A stretch of 6,403 nt of DNA from Thermoproteales archaeon (GCA_027068725.1 JAMOMD010000363.1:1-6403); one strand, 5' to 3'; numbered from the stretch's first letter, positions 1-5,230 are shown. The notes: generated from the letters alone by a model not told the origin. Numbers and translations are program-made.

Positions 1-401
1 ACTCTAGACTAGTTAAGGTTAGAAGATGCGTTAACAAAATTTTAATTGATGCCCCATGTTCTTCAAGTGGAGCTATCGGAAAAGATCCTGCAGTTAAGAT
101 CTCTCTTAGAGAATTAAGAAGACTTAAATGGTACGTAGATGTTCAGCAGAGTCTTGTTAAGAATGCTATTGAGATATCTTGTAAGGATACACTCATAATT
201 TATGCAACTTGTTCTCTATTTCCTGAAGAGGGTGAAGAGGTAGTTCTGAAGTTTGTTGATAGTGTTAGGTTGGTGAGACCGGAGATACGTGCATCTTCAG
301 GATATGCTAAGTATGGAGATGTTGCTAGTAAGGTATGTAGAACATTTCCACATATACACGAGTGTGAGGGCTTCTTTATATCAGCCTTCTACAAGTCCTA
401 A
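1..401 (+). CDS. RNA m5C methyltransferase, NOL1/NOP2/Sun (NSUN) family, C-terminal fragment
   Basis: This is the 3' part of an S-adenosylmethionine-dependent RNA cytosine-C5 methyltransferase; the reading frame begins at base 3 and the N-terminus lies outside the window. About 132 residues are visible. Two diagnostic family motifs are seen: motif IV, DAPCSSSG, with its Cys at visible residue 19, and motif VI, YATCS followed by PEEGEE, with the catalytic Cys at visible residue 70. Between them is a QQSLVKNAIE helix typical of the family. The ending ECEGFFISAFYK matches the usual last beta strand, so the C-terminus looks intact. Family knowledge says such enzymes modify rRNA or tRNA in archaea; which one cannot be told without the N-terminal RNA-binding part. 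The last 21 bases, including the TAA stop at 399-401, overlap the convergent nnr gene. The family call is secure; the exact substrate is not. Confidence 0.9.
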   Translation, partial: SRLVKVRRCVNKILIDAPCSSSGAIGKDPAVKISLRELRRLKWYVDVQQSLVKNAIEISCKDTLIIYATCSLFPEEGEEVVLKFVDSVRLVRPEIRASSGYAKYGDVASKVCRTFPHIHECEGFFISAFYKS

Positions 402-2003
402 ATCCTTGATTATGTTCCTAGATGGTGTATGTAGTATATTCCTAATTTCCTGTCTCTCGTTGAGTAGTGTAGTGAATACTGTAGGCATTTTCTCTAGCAC
501 GTCTGTTGGCAAGATATGGTACCCCTTCTCTATAGCTGCGAGATCTCCTGCAAGACCAACAATGAATGTTGCAATGCATGCTGCCTCAAATATGTCATGA
601 GTCTTTGTCACGAGTCCAGCAACAGTGCCGGAAAGTATATCACCTGTTCCTCCTACGGTCATTGCAGGATTTCCTGTAAGGTTGAGCTTGTACCTATTGC
701 CATCTGTTACTATGTCTACATTACCCTTTAGCACAACTACTGCACCTCTAGTTCTCTGCTCAACGAGGTTCCTCACTTCCTCAGCTCTCTTCCAGATGTT
801 AGCTATCTTCGGTACATCACCTATTAGTTGTCTAAACTCACCTGCATGTGCTGTCACTACTACATTATTTGTCAATAATTCGCGAGCATTCAGTTGTGCT
901 ATCGCTTTTATTGCATCTGCATCGATCACGATCCTGATGTTTGTCTGCTGAAGTTTTCTCAATAGTTCAACAACGAACTTCATAGTTTCTTCACGCGTCC
1001 CTAATCCAGGACCAATGAGAACAGCGTGTGCCCTCTCACATATCTTCAAAATTTCGTCAACATGCTCAGGCCTGAAGTAGTCTCCCTTAACAGGATATGC
1101 AATAATGTTAGGATTTCCGGCCCTTACATCATGAGCAGCAGCTTCTGGAGCAACTACCGTGACAAGATCTACTCCTGATCTATAACACGCAAGTGCTGCA
1201 AGTGTAGGAGCTCCTGAGAACTCGAGTGAGCCTCCAACAATCACTACTCTGCCATGATCTCCCTTCTTACTCTCCTTTCTTCTCTTCCAGTTCAGATATA
1301 GCAGATCTCCAGGACCTACAACATGTTCTGCCTCACGTGGTATACCAATGTCAACAACAATGAGCTCGCCAACATATCGCTTAGCAGACTCCATGAGCAG
1401 TCCAGGCTTTGGCTTGTGCATTGTGACTGTTATGTCAGCAATAACTGCAGTATCGCTGACCTGTCCTGTATCAGGATCGAGACCGCTTGGCACATCAACT
1501 GCGACCTTCTTTGCTCTTGACATGTTGATCATCCTAATCGCGGTGTACTGAGGCTCTCGCAGAGCTCCTCTCAGTCCTGTCCCAATTATCGCGTCTACTA
1601 GCACATCGCACCACGTTATGATCAGGTCATACACGTCCTGAAGCTCGAGCGGAGACGAGACTTCGAACGTCTCTATTCCAAGAAGCTTACAGATCTCGTA
1701 GTTTGTTCTCGCAAGGTCAGACCTAAAGTCTTGTGCTCGTCCCAGAAGCACAATCTTTACATCACACCCCCACTCATGCAAGTATCTTGCAGCTACAATA
1801 CCATCACCGCCATTATCGCCAAGACCTGCAACAACAGTAACTCTACACTTCCCAAATCGCGACCTGATAACCTCTGCTACACCTCTTCCAGCATTCTCCA
1901 TTAGAATCCTTCGAGGAATACCCAGATACTCGCAGTTCCTGTCAACTACAGCCATGTCAAGAGTCGTTATTGTCTCCACGGTCAAGACATGGAACAGAGC
2001 CAA
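381..2003 (-). CDS. nnr: Bifunctional NAD(P)H-hydrate repair enzyme (epimerase + ADP/ATP-dependent dehydratase)
   Basis: This cytosolic enzyme repairs NAD(P)HX, the hydrated form of NAD(P)H that accumulates with heat and acid. The N-terminal YjeF_N/NAXE domain (about residues 8-220) epimerises S- and R-NAD(P)HX; it carries GLGDNGGDG at 60-68, DAIIGTGLRG at 137-146 and VDVPSGLDPDTG at 169-180. The C-terminal ribokinase-like NAXD domain (about 245-515) carries GRVVIVGGS near 251, IGPGLG near 330, HAGEF at 386-390, VLKG near 424 and GNPAMTVGGTGD at 444-455, whose Asp455 is the expected catalytic base. The 540-residue length is normal for the fused archaeal form. The start chosen is TTG (2001-2003), supported by a GAGGT Shine-Dalgarno on the - strand at 2014-2018. 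GTG at residue 9 is a possible alternative start. The C-terminal tail runs 21 bp into the convergent methyltransferase gene. No clear TATA box precedes it; its upstream region is taken up by C/D sRNA 1 on the other strand. Confidence 0.95.
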   Translation of the reverse strand: MALFHVLTVETITTLDMAVVDRNCEYLGIPRRILMENAGRGVAEVIRSRFGKCRVTVVAGLGDNGGDGIVAARYLHEWGCDVKIVLLGRAQDFRSDLARTNYEICKLLGIETFEVSSPLELQDVYDLIITWCDVLVDAIIGTGLRGALREPQYTAIRMINMSRAKKVAVDVPSGLDPDTGQVSDTAVIADITVTMHKPKPGLLMESAKRYVGELIVVDIGIPREAEHVVGPGDLLYLNWKRRKESKKGDHGRVVIVGGSLEFSGAPTLAALACYRSGVDLVTVVAPEAAAHDVRAGNPNIIAYPVKGDYFRPEHVDEILKICERAHAVLIGPGLGTREETMKFVVELLRKLQQTNIRIVIDADAIKAIAQLNARELLTNNVVVTAHAGEFRQLIGDVPKIANIWKRAEEVRNLVEQRTRGAVVVLKGNVDIVTDGNRYKLNLTGNPAMTVGGTGDILSGTVAGLVTKTHDIFEAACIATFIVGLAGDLAAIEKGYHILPTDVLEKMPTVFTTLLNERQEIRNILHTPSRNIIKDLGLVEG

Positions 2004-2008
2004 TAAAC
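2001..2008 (+). promoter_or_regulatory. Putative TATA box of C/D sRNA 1
   Basis: CAATAAAC is centred about 29 bases upstream of the C box of sRNA 1 (2034), placing transcription start near 2031 by the usual archaeal TATA-to-start distance. It lies over the TTG start codon of the divergent nnr gene. The match to the TATA consensus is only fair. Confidence 0.4.
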
Positions 2009-2013
2009 GCAGT

Positions 2014-2018
2014 ACCTC
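2014..2018 (-). promoter_or_regulatory. Shine-Dalgarno of nnr (decides the TTG start)
   Basis: On the - strand GAGGT is followed by 10 bases and then TTG. GAGGT is complementary to the conserved CACCUCC end of archaeal 16S rRNA, so it supports the unusual TTG as start rather than the GTG eight codons later. The spacing is a little long, which keeps the call moderate. Confidence 0.55.
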
Positions 2019-2030
2019 GAGAATACTTGC

Positions 2031-2087
2031 AGAGTGATGAGCTCACCCTTGTCTGAGCAGTGATGTTGGGGTCGATGAGCTGATGAG
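2031..2087 (+). ncRNA. C/D box sRNA 1 (2'-O-methylation guide)
   Basis: The order and spacing of boxes is that of an archaeal C/D sRNA: C box GTGATGA (2034-2040, perfect), 12-base guide, D' CTGA (2053-2056), 3-base spacer, C' GTGATGT (2060-2066, one mismatch), 13-base guide, D CTGA (2080-2083). By family knowledge L7Ae, Nop5 and fibrillarin assemble on it and methylate the target base paired to the fifth guide base upstream of D or D'. The predicted target strings are ACAAGGGTGAGC for the D' guide and CTCATCGACCCCA for the D guide; I could not place either on an rRNA or tRNA from memory. It is the first of five such units in this spacer, has a possible TATA box at the right distance and is divergent from nnr. 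Ends are approximate. Confidence 0.85.
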
Positions 2088-2093
2088 CCGTTC

Positions 2094-2155
2094 AGCATCA
2101 GCCACGAGGGCGGGCTCATCAATTCGTGTCAGCCTAGAAACACATCATCACCATG
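2094..2155 (-). ncRNA. C/D box sRNA 2 (2'-O-methylation guide)
   Basis: Read on the - strand: C box GTGATGA (2151-2145, perfect), 12-base guide, D' CTGA (2132-2129), 6-base spacer, C' TTGATGA (2122-2116, only the first base off), 14-base guide, D CTGA (2101-2098). A second CTGA at 2095-2092 is an alternative D box but would make the guide too long. Predicted target strings are CCTAGAAACACA (D' guide) and the region ending in CCACGAGGGC (D guide). A TATA-like CTTAAATA at 2182-2175 is centred about 28 bases upstream of the C box, which supports an independent transcript. The 14-base second guide is slightly long for the type. Ends are approximate. Confidence 0.75.
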
Positions 2156-2174
2156 TCCTAGGCTGTTCTTCAAG

Positions 2175-2182
2175 TATTTAAG
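2175..2182 (-). promoter_or_regulatory. Putative TATA box of C/D sRNA 2
   Basis: On the - strand this reads CTTAAATA, centred near 2178. The expected start about 26-27 bases downstream is near 2152, one base before the C box of sRNA 2. It lies just past the D box of sRNA 3, which is transcribed in the same direction. Confidence 0.5.
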
Positions 2183-2184
2183 TG

Positions 2185-2242
2185 TGGCTCAGCCTATCAA
2201 GCCCTCATCAGGAAATCAGCCGTTCCCATGCTCAGCATCTAT
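2185..2242 (-). ncRNA. C/D box sRNA 3 (2'-O-methylation guide)
   Basis: Read on the - strand: C box ATGCTGA (2238-2232, fourth base C instead of A), 12-base guide, D' CTGA (2219-2216), 4-base spacer, C' CTGATGA (2211-2205, first base off), 12-base guide, D CTGA (2192-2189). The symmetric 12/12 guides and two perfect D-type boxes outweigh the imperfect C box. A TATA-like TAATATAA at 2270-2263 predicts a start near 2240. The D' guide would pair with CCGTTCCCATGC, which resembles the loop C region of 5S rRNA. The D guide would pair with CCTATCAAGCCC, which resembles a conserved 23S rRNA segment upstream of the UAGCUGGUUC motif. Both matches are from memory and untested. It is divergent from sRNA 4. 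Confidence 0.72.
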
Positions 2243-2247
2243 AAATT
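2240..2247 (+). promoter_or_regulatory. Putative TATA box of C/D sRNA 4
   Basis: TATAAATT is a good archaeal TATA box centred about 28 bases upstream of the C box of sRNA 4, predicting a start near 2270. It lies exactly where the divergent sRNA 3 should start, so the two promoters are interleaved. Confidence 0.6.
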
Positions 2248-2262
2248 AGGGAGATCCCCACC

Positions 2263-2270
2263 TTATATTA
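2263..2270 (-). promoter_or_regulatory. Putative TATA box of C/D sRNA 3
   Basis: On the - strand this reads TAATATAA, centred about 28 bases upstream of the sRNA 3 C box. It lies in the last bases before the start predicted for the divergent sRNA 4, mirroring the TATA box at 2240-2247. Confidence 0.55.
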
Positions 2271-2326
2271 GGTGCTGAGGAAGTCCGCAACTGAGATAAG
2301 ATGCTGAAGAACCGGTTACTGAGCTT
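2268..2326 (+). ncRNA. C/D box sRNA 4 (2'-O-methylation guide, variant C boxes)
   Basis: The boxes are C GTGCTGA (2272-2278), 12-base guide, D' CTGA (2291-2294), 6-base spacer, C' ATGCTGA (2301-2307), 11-base guide, D CTGA (2319-2322). Both C-type boxes have C at the fourth position, where RTGATGA has A, so the kink-turn would be non-standard. The spacing is otherwise exact and a strong TATA box (2240-2247) sits at the proper distance. The predicted target of the D' guide is TTGCGGACTTCC. The D guide predicts TAACCGGTTCT, which could pair with the conserved 23S UAGCUGGUUC segment if two G-U pairs are allowed. The alternative is that these four CTGA-containing words are chance repeats; the promoter argues against that. 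Ends are approximate. Confidence 0.62.
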
Positions 2327-2334
2327 TAATAGAA

Positions 2335-2403
2335 GGTGCTTACGGATGATGTCAGCTTCGCCAAACTGAGAGATGACGAGGTCAGGGTTAGCTGACGTTT
2401 ACC
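2335..2403 (+). ncRNA. C/D box sRNA 5 (2'-O-methylation guide)
   Basis: The boxes are C ATGATGT (2346-2352, last base off), 13-base guide, D' CTGA (2366-2369), 3-base spacer, C' ATGACGA (2373-2379, one mismatch), 12-base guide, D CTGA (2392-2395). The flanks can close a terminal stem: ACG (2342-2344) with CGT (2396-2398), extended by GGT (2335-2337) with ACC (2401-2403). Predicted targets are TTTGGCGAAGCTG (D' guide) and CTAACCCTGACC (D guide), not placed on a known RNA. The only nearby TATA-like word, TTTAATAG at 2325-2332, is too close to the C box, so it may be processed from a transcript shared with sRNA 4, 23 bases upstream. It converges on the DUF505 gene, whose stop is at 2409-2411. 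Confidence 0.78.
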
Positions 2404-2408
2404 TCTTT

Positions 2409-4055
2409 CTAAAATTCTAGGAAGCCCTTGCTCTTCAGTGACGATAATGCTGACAGCAGCTTCTCTCCTAGCTCTGTAAGTGATGCTCTTCCAAGGAACT
2501 TACATGCACGTGCAATGGTTAGCACTGTCTTGACAGTGTCTAAGTCAAGCCCTGTCTCACGTACAAGTGTTACAAGATCCTCCGTCTTACGAGACTTTAC
2601 TACCTCGAGAACCTTCACAAGCTCGTATGTTACTGGTGCAGCAATTCCAGATGGTACACCAATGAGAGCTTCCTTCATTACCTTACCCTCATCCGTCAGG
2701 ATTACCACATCTCCAGGAAGCACCTTGACAAGACCCTTCTCCTCAAGCTTCTCAACACTTATCCTCTCCTCAAGCTCTGAACACAAGTCACCCAGCTTGA
2801 TATAGCCATTCTCTGGAATCTTTCTGAGAATCTTCACCTCTATCTCCGTAAAGAAAGGCCTCACAGCATCCTTAGCAAGCTCTCTAACAGTATCAGCAAT
2901 AGAAGTAAACCCTCTAGTACCTACGAGACCCTCATTCTTTGCCTCGTTTATCCACTCCTCATCAGGACTAGCGTAAGAGAACACGAATGTCAGTACCTTA
3001 CACGTACTCGCAGACACAACCCCCAACTTTGAGTCTACAACCCTTCTGCCTCTATCCGTCAGCTTAACCAGAGTCTTGCCCCTACTCTCCTCTTCAGAAA
3101 CTAACTTAGAGGCCTTAAGCTCATTAATTACAAGTCCAATAGAATAAGCTCTATAACCCCAGCTATCCTTAAGCTCCTTCTCAACAACATCTCTAGTAAC
3201 TTCAATCGAACCGCTCTTACTAGACCTCTCCTCAAGATCGGCAACAGTGTAAAGAACCTTCTTCTCAGGTTCAGTCAACACAAATATCTTGTCAAAACAG
3301 TACTCTCTAGACGACAATTCTTCGAGTTCTAGAAGAAGCTTACCAGCCTTCGTTAAATAACCTTCAGCATCAGCATAGCCTAGATCAGCAAGATACTCAA
3401 CAACCTCACGAGGAACCTCCTCACGCTTATATCGCAGAGCCTTCACAAGCTCTATAATCTCACTACTAAGAACAATCTCGTGAGTACCTATGTTAACTCT
3501 CTTCAAAATCTCTCTAACAAGTCTACCTAACGGAGTTAATGCAACATACCTACCCTTGAATAAACTTCTCACAAGCATATTCTCAGCCTCAAGTATACTC
3601 GCTAACTCAGGATCAATCTGCGACACAGGTACTGGACCGTCAGGAACTTCAAGAATCTTCTCAGCAAAGTCCTGCGTAATTAATATCCTAGACTTTACAT
3701 TATGTAAAATATCAAGCAGCTTATAAACAAACTCCTGCACTCTCCCATTCTCAACAGCAAACCTCTCATCGAGAACTTCTCTCCAGGGCTCTGGAACTTT
3801 ACCATTCAAATACTTTAACAACATTAGCAGAGTATACACTCTAGAATCTAGCCAAGGATCTCCTGGAAAATCTTTACACTTACACCATATTTCAAGAAGC
3901 TCTCTTCCTCTCCCACTTAGAACTATTGTATTATCTTTCTTCTCGATCAGCTGCTGAGCATATAGTATGATAAAGTTTCTCTTACCTATATCCATTGAAC
4001 CTTCTGTCTGTATCCTCTCCAGAGCAGATAGATTTTCTCTATCTAGATATACCAT
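2409..4055 (-). CDS. DUF505 family protein with repeated winged-helix domains
   Basis: This 548-residue protein of unknown function looks like the archaeal DUF505 family. It has no signal peptide, membrane segment or recognisable catalytic motif. What is visible is six spaced copies of a winged-helix wing signature, roughly hydrophobic-x-L-T/S-x-x-G-R/K: residues 44-51 (IVLSGRGR), 170-178 (YVALTPLGR), 232-239 (GYLTKAGK), 329-337 (LVKLTDRGR), 450-458 (VVILTDEGK) and 524-531 (ASLTELGE). Each is preceded by charged helices. This suggests a chain of winged helix-turn-helix units that could bind nucleic acid or serve as a protein scaffold; that is inference. The start is ATG, with a TATA-like element placed for a leaderless transcript. 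It stands alone on this strand, between two sRNA-bearing spacers. The DUF505 name is from memory of the family's crenarchaeal look; the repeat architecture is seen directly. Confidence 0.8.
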   Translation of the reverse strand: MVYLDRENLSALERIQTEGSMDIGKRNFIILYAQQLIEKKDNTIVLSGRGRELLEIWCKCKDFPGDPWLDSRVYTLLMLLKYLNGKVPEPWREVLDERFAVENGRVQEFVYKLLDILHNVKSRILITQDFAEKILEVPDGPVPVSQIDPELASILEAENMLVRSLFKGRYVALTPLGRLVREILKRVNIGTHEIVLSSEIIELVKALRYKREEVPREVVEYLADLGYADAEGYLTKAGKLLLELEELSSREYCFDKIFVLTEPEKKVLYTVADLEERSSKSGSIEVTRDVVEKELKDSWGYRAYSIGLVINELKASKLVSEEESRGKTLVKLTDRGRRVVDSKLGVVSASTCKVLTFVFSYASPDEEWINEAKNEGLVGTRGFTSIADTVRELAKDAVRPFFTEIEVKILRKIPENGYIKLGDLCSELEERISVEKLEEKGLVKVLPGDVVILTDEGKVMKEALIGVPSGIAAPVTYELVKVLEVVKSRKTEDLVTLVRETGLDLDTVKTVLTIARACKFLGRASLTELGEKLLSALSSLKSKGFLEF

Positions 4056-4071
4056 ATAACAGTTCTCTCAG

Positions 4072-4081
4072 TTTATTTTAA
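4072..4081 (-). promoter_or_regulatory. Putative TATA box of the DUF505 gene (leaderless)
   Basis: On the - strand this reads TTAAAATAAA, preceded by a purine-rich CAAG that fits a BRE. It lies 17-26 bases upstream of the ATG at 4053-4055, and no Shine-Dalgarno is present between them. That is the arrangement of a leaderless archaeal mRNA. Confidence 0.5.
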
Positions 4082-4131
4082 CTTGTGTTTCGCGACACAT
4101 ATTCACATCACAAATTCAGACAAAGATTTTT

Positions 4132-4188
4132 ATTTTCAGCCGGGTTCGTTCTCGTCACCTGTTCGGCCATAGAGCGCTCATCATCTTT
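4132..4188 (-). ncRNA. C/D box sRNA 6 (2'-O-methylation guide)
   Basis: Read on the - strand: C box ATGATGA (4184-4178, perfect), 11-base guide, degenerate D' CCGA (4166-4163), 4-base spacer, C' GTGACGA (4158-4152, one mismatch), 12-base guide, D CTGA (4139-4136). A TATA-like GATTAAGC at 4219-4212 is centred about 31 bases upstream of the C box. Predicted targets are CCATAGAGCGC for the D' guide and CCGGGTTCGTTC for the D guide. The latter looks a little like a tRNA T arm, but the invariant A58 would be U, so I do not assign it. It sits in the 198-bp divergent spacer between the DUF505 gene and the FrhB-like gene. An AT-rich stretch follows the D box. Ends are approximate. Confidence 0.72.
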
Positions 4189-4211
4189 AATGATATAGCA
4201 TCTTTCAGTGT

Positions 4212-4219
4212 GCTTAATC
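4212..4219. promoter_or_regulatory. Shared TATA-like element for sRNA 6 (-) and the FrhB-like gene (+)
   Basis: GCTTAATC on the + strand, GATTAAGC on the - strand. On the - strand it predicts a start near 4189, just before the sRNA 6 C box. On the + strand it predicts a start near 4241, giving the FrhB-like gene a leader of about 12 bases. The element is weak; GATATAGC at 4192-4199 and CTTTACTC at 4223-4230 are alternatives for the + strand gene. Confidence 0.35.
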
Positions 4220-4253
4220 TTTCTTTACTCTCTACGTTAAGGTTCTAATAATC

Positions 4254-5204
4254 ATGAGTAGTGGACTTGAGTTCAGAGATGCGTTAGTGAAGCTTGATCT
4301 GTGTTCTAACTGTGGTGCATGCATGGCATTTAAGACTGCGAAGTACTGTCCGCAGATAGGTATTCCGGAGGAGCTTTATCAGATTGAGCCGTTGCCAAAG
4401 GCTCGTTCTGTATATGTTACTCGTGCACGAGATGATAATATAAGATCAGCTGCTCAGGATGGTGGTACAGTTACAGCACTGTGCAAGTATTTGCTCGAGA
4501 AGGGTGTTGTGAAGTATGTTCTTGGATGTAAGTTCGGTAAAGGAAATGTCGTAGCTGTTCCTGAAATTGTTACTGATCCTTCTCGTGTCTTAGTCTTGTC
4601 AAAGAGCAAGTATACCTATGTTCCTGTTCTATCACTATTATCGAGAGTTCGTAAAGAAGAGCTAGATAAGGTATGTGTAGTTGGTGTACCGTGCCAGATA
4701 AGGTCTCTCAATATGATCGAGAGAGATCTCGGCATTAAGTTTGTTAAGATATGTATACTATGCTCCTCGAATTTTAAGCGTGAGTTTTTGCTAGATATTT
4801 TGAAGAAGCATGGTAAGAAGGTTGAAGATGTTGCAAAAATGGAGATAAAGAAAAAGTTTAGAATACTATTTAACGACGGTACTGTAGAGGAAGTTCCTAT
4901 AAAAGAGGCTAAGAAGTATTCCGGAAAATGCTGTGAACAATGTCCAGAATTAGTTTCACACTATGCAGATCTTGCCGTTGGCAGCATGTTCCTTCCTGAG
5001 GGATGGAACTTCGTGCTTGTACTTACTGACATTGGAGAGAACATCGTTAGGTCCGCCATAGATGCGAACGTTCTTGAAGTAGGTGATGTGCCTCAGGATC
5101 TTCTTGAAAAGATTGAGAAAGTTGCTAGACAGAAACAGGAGCAGGCTAAGAAGACACGCGAGGAAGTGAAGTGTAAGCTTAGAGAACTTGGTCTCCTGAA
5201 GTAG
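4254..5204 (+). CDS. FrhB/FdhB-family Fe-S protein (coenzyme F420 hydrogenase/dehydrogenase beta subunit homologue)
   Basis: A 316-residue soluble protein of the FrhB/FdhB family, whose studied members bind FAD and a [4Fe-4S] cluster and pass electrons to F420 or a related acceptor. Visible features are the N-terminal cluster motif CSNCGAC (Cys17, 20, 23) with Cys32, the family segment DGGTVTALCKYLLE near 69-82, VVGVPCQIRSL near 142-152 with Cys147, CILC (Cys167, 170), and CCEQC (Cys226, 227, 230) followed by ADLAVGSM at 238-245. A highly charged helix ends the protein (about 280-312). The length is normal. The ATG start has no Shine-Dalgarno before it. No hydrogenase or formate dehydrogenase catalytic subunit is present here, so the partner and true acceptor are unknown; F420 use is not shown by the sequence. 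purP follows on the same strand after a short gap with its own TATA box. The family call is firm; the role is open. Confidence 0.87.
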   Translation: MSSGLEFRDALVKLDLCSNCGACMAFKTAKYCPQIGIPEELYQIEPLPKARSVYVTRARDDNIRSAAQDGGTVTALCKYLLEKGVVKYVLGCKFGKGNVVAVPEIVTDPSRVLVLSKSKYTYVPVLSLLSRVRKEELDKVCVVGVPCQIRSLNMIERDLGIKFVKICILCSSNFKREFLLDILKKHGKKVEDVAKMEIKKKFRILFNDGTVEEVPIKEAKKYSGKCCEQCPELVSHYADLAVGSMFLPEGWNFVLVLTDIGENIVRSAIDANVLEVGDVPQDLLEKIEKVARQKQEQAKKTREEVKCKLRELGLLK

Positions 5205-5217
5205 AGCGAAGTAGAGC
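5198..5217 (+). repeat. Perfect tandem duplication of a 10-bp unit at a gene end
   Basis: GAAGTAGAGC occurs twice in direct succession. The TAG stop of the FrhB-like gene lies inside the first copy (5202-5204), so the second copy is untranslated. It looks like a small slippage duplication without effect on the protein. Confidence 0.85.
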
Positions 5218-5230
5218 ATCTTAGGTTAAG

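Larger units (their letters stand above)
2004..2408. other. Protein-gene-free spacer filled by five C/D sRNA units
   Basis: This 405-bp stretch between nnr and the DUF505 gene holds no supportable protein gene in any frame. Nearly all of it is covered by sRNA units 1 to 5 and their TATA-like elements, with directions + - - + +. Words such as CTGA, TGATGA and their reverse complements recur because they are the C and D boxes of the units. Confidence 0.75.

Noticed and set aside
289..951. Open frames on the + strand running across the 3' half of nnr
   Set aside because: They lie antisense to well-conserved Nnr motifs, lack family-like sequence and have no start signals; they are shadows of nnr.
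2325..2332. TTTAATAG as the promoter of sRNA 5
   Set aside because: Its centre is only about 18 bases from the C box, too close for an archaeal TATA box; processing from a shared transcript with sRNA 4 is as likely.
2428..3726. Serine-rich + strand open frames over the DUF505 gene
   Set aside because: Their composition (runs of Ser, Thr and Pro) is that of the antisense of a Glu/Leu-rich protein; no start signal or recognisable domain.
4084..4099. Short inverted repeat TGTGT / ACACA around TTCGCG upstream of the DUF505 TATA box
   Set aside because: Only five base pairs and imperfectly extended; too short to claim an operator.
4098..4120. Possible additional C box GTGATGT on the - strand downstream of sRNA 6
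   Set aside because: No D', C' or D boxes follow at usable spacing.
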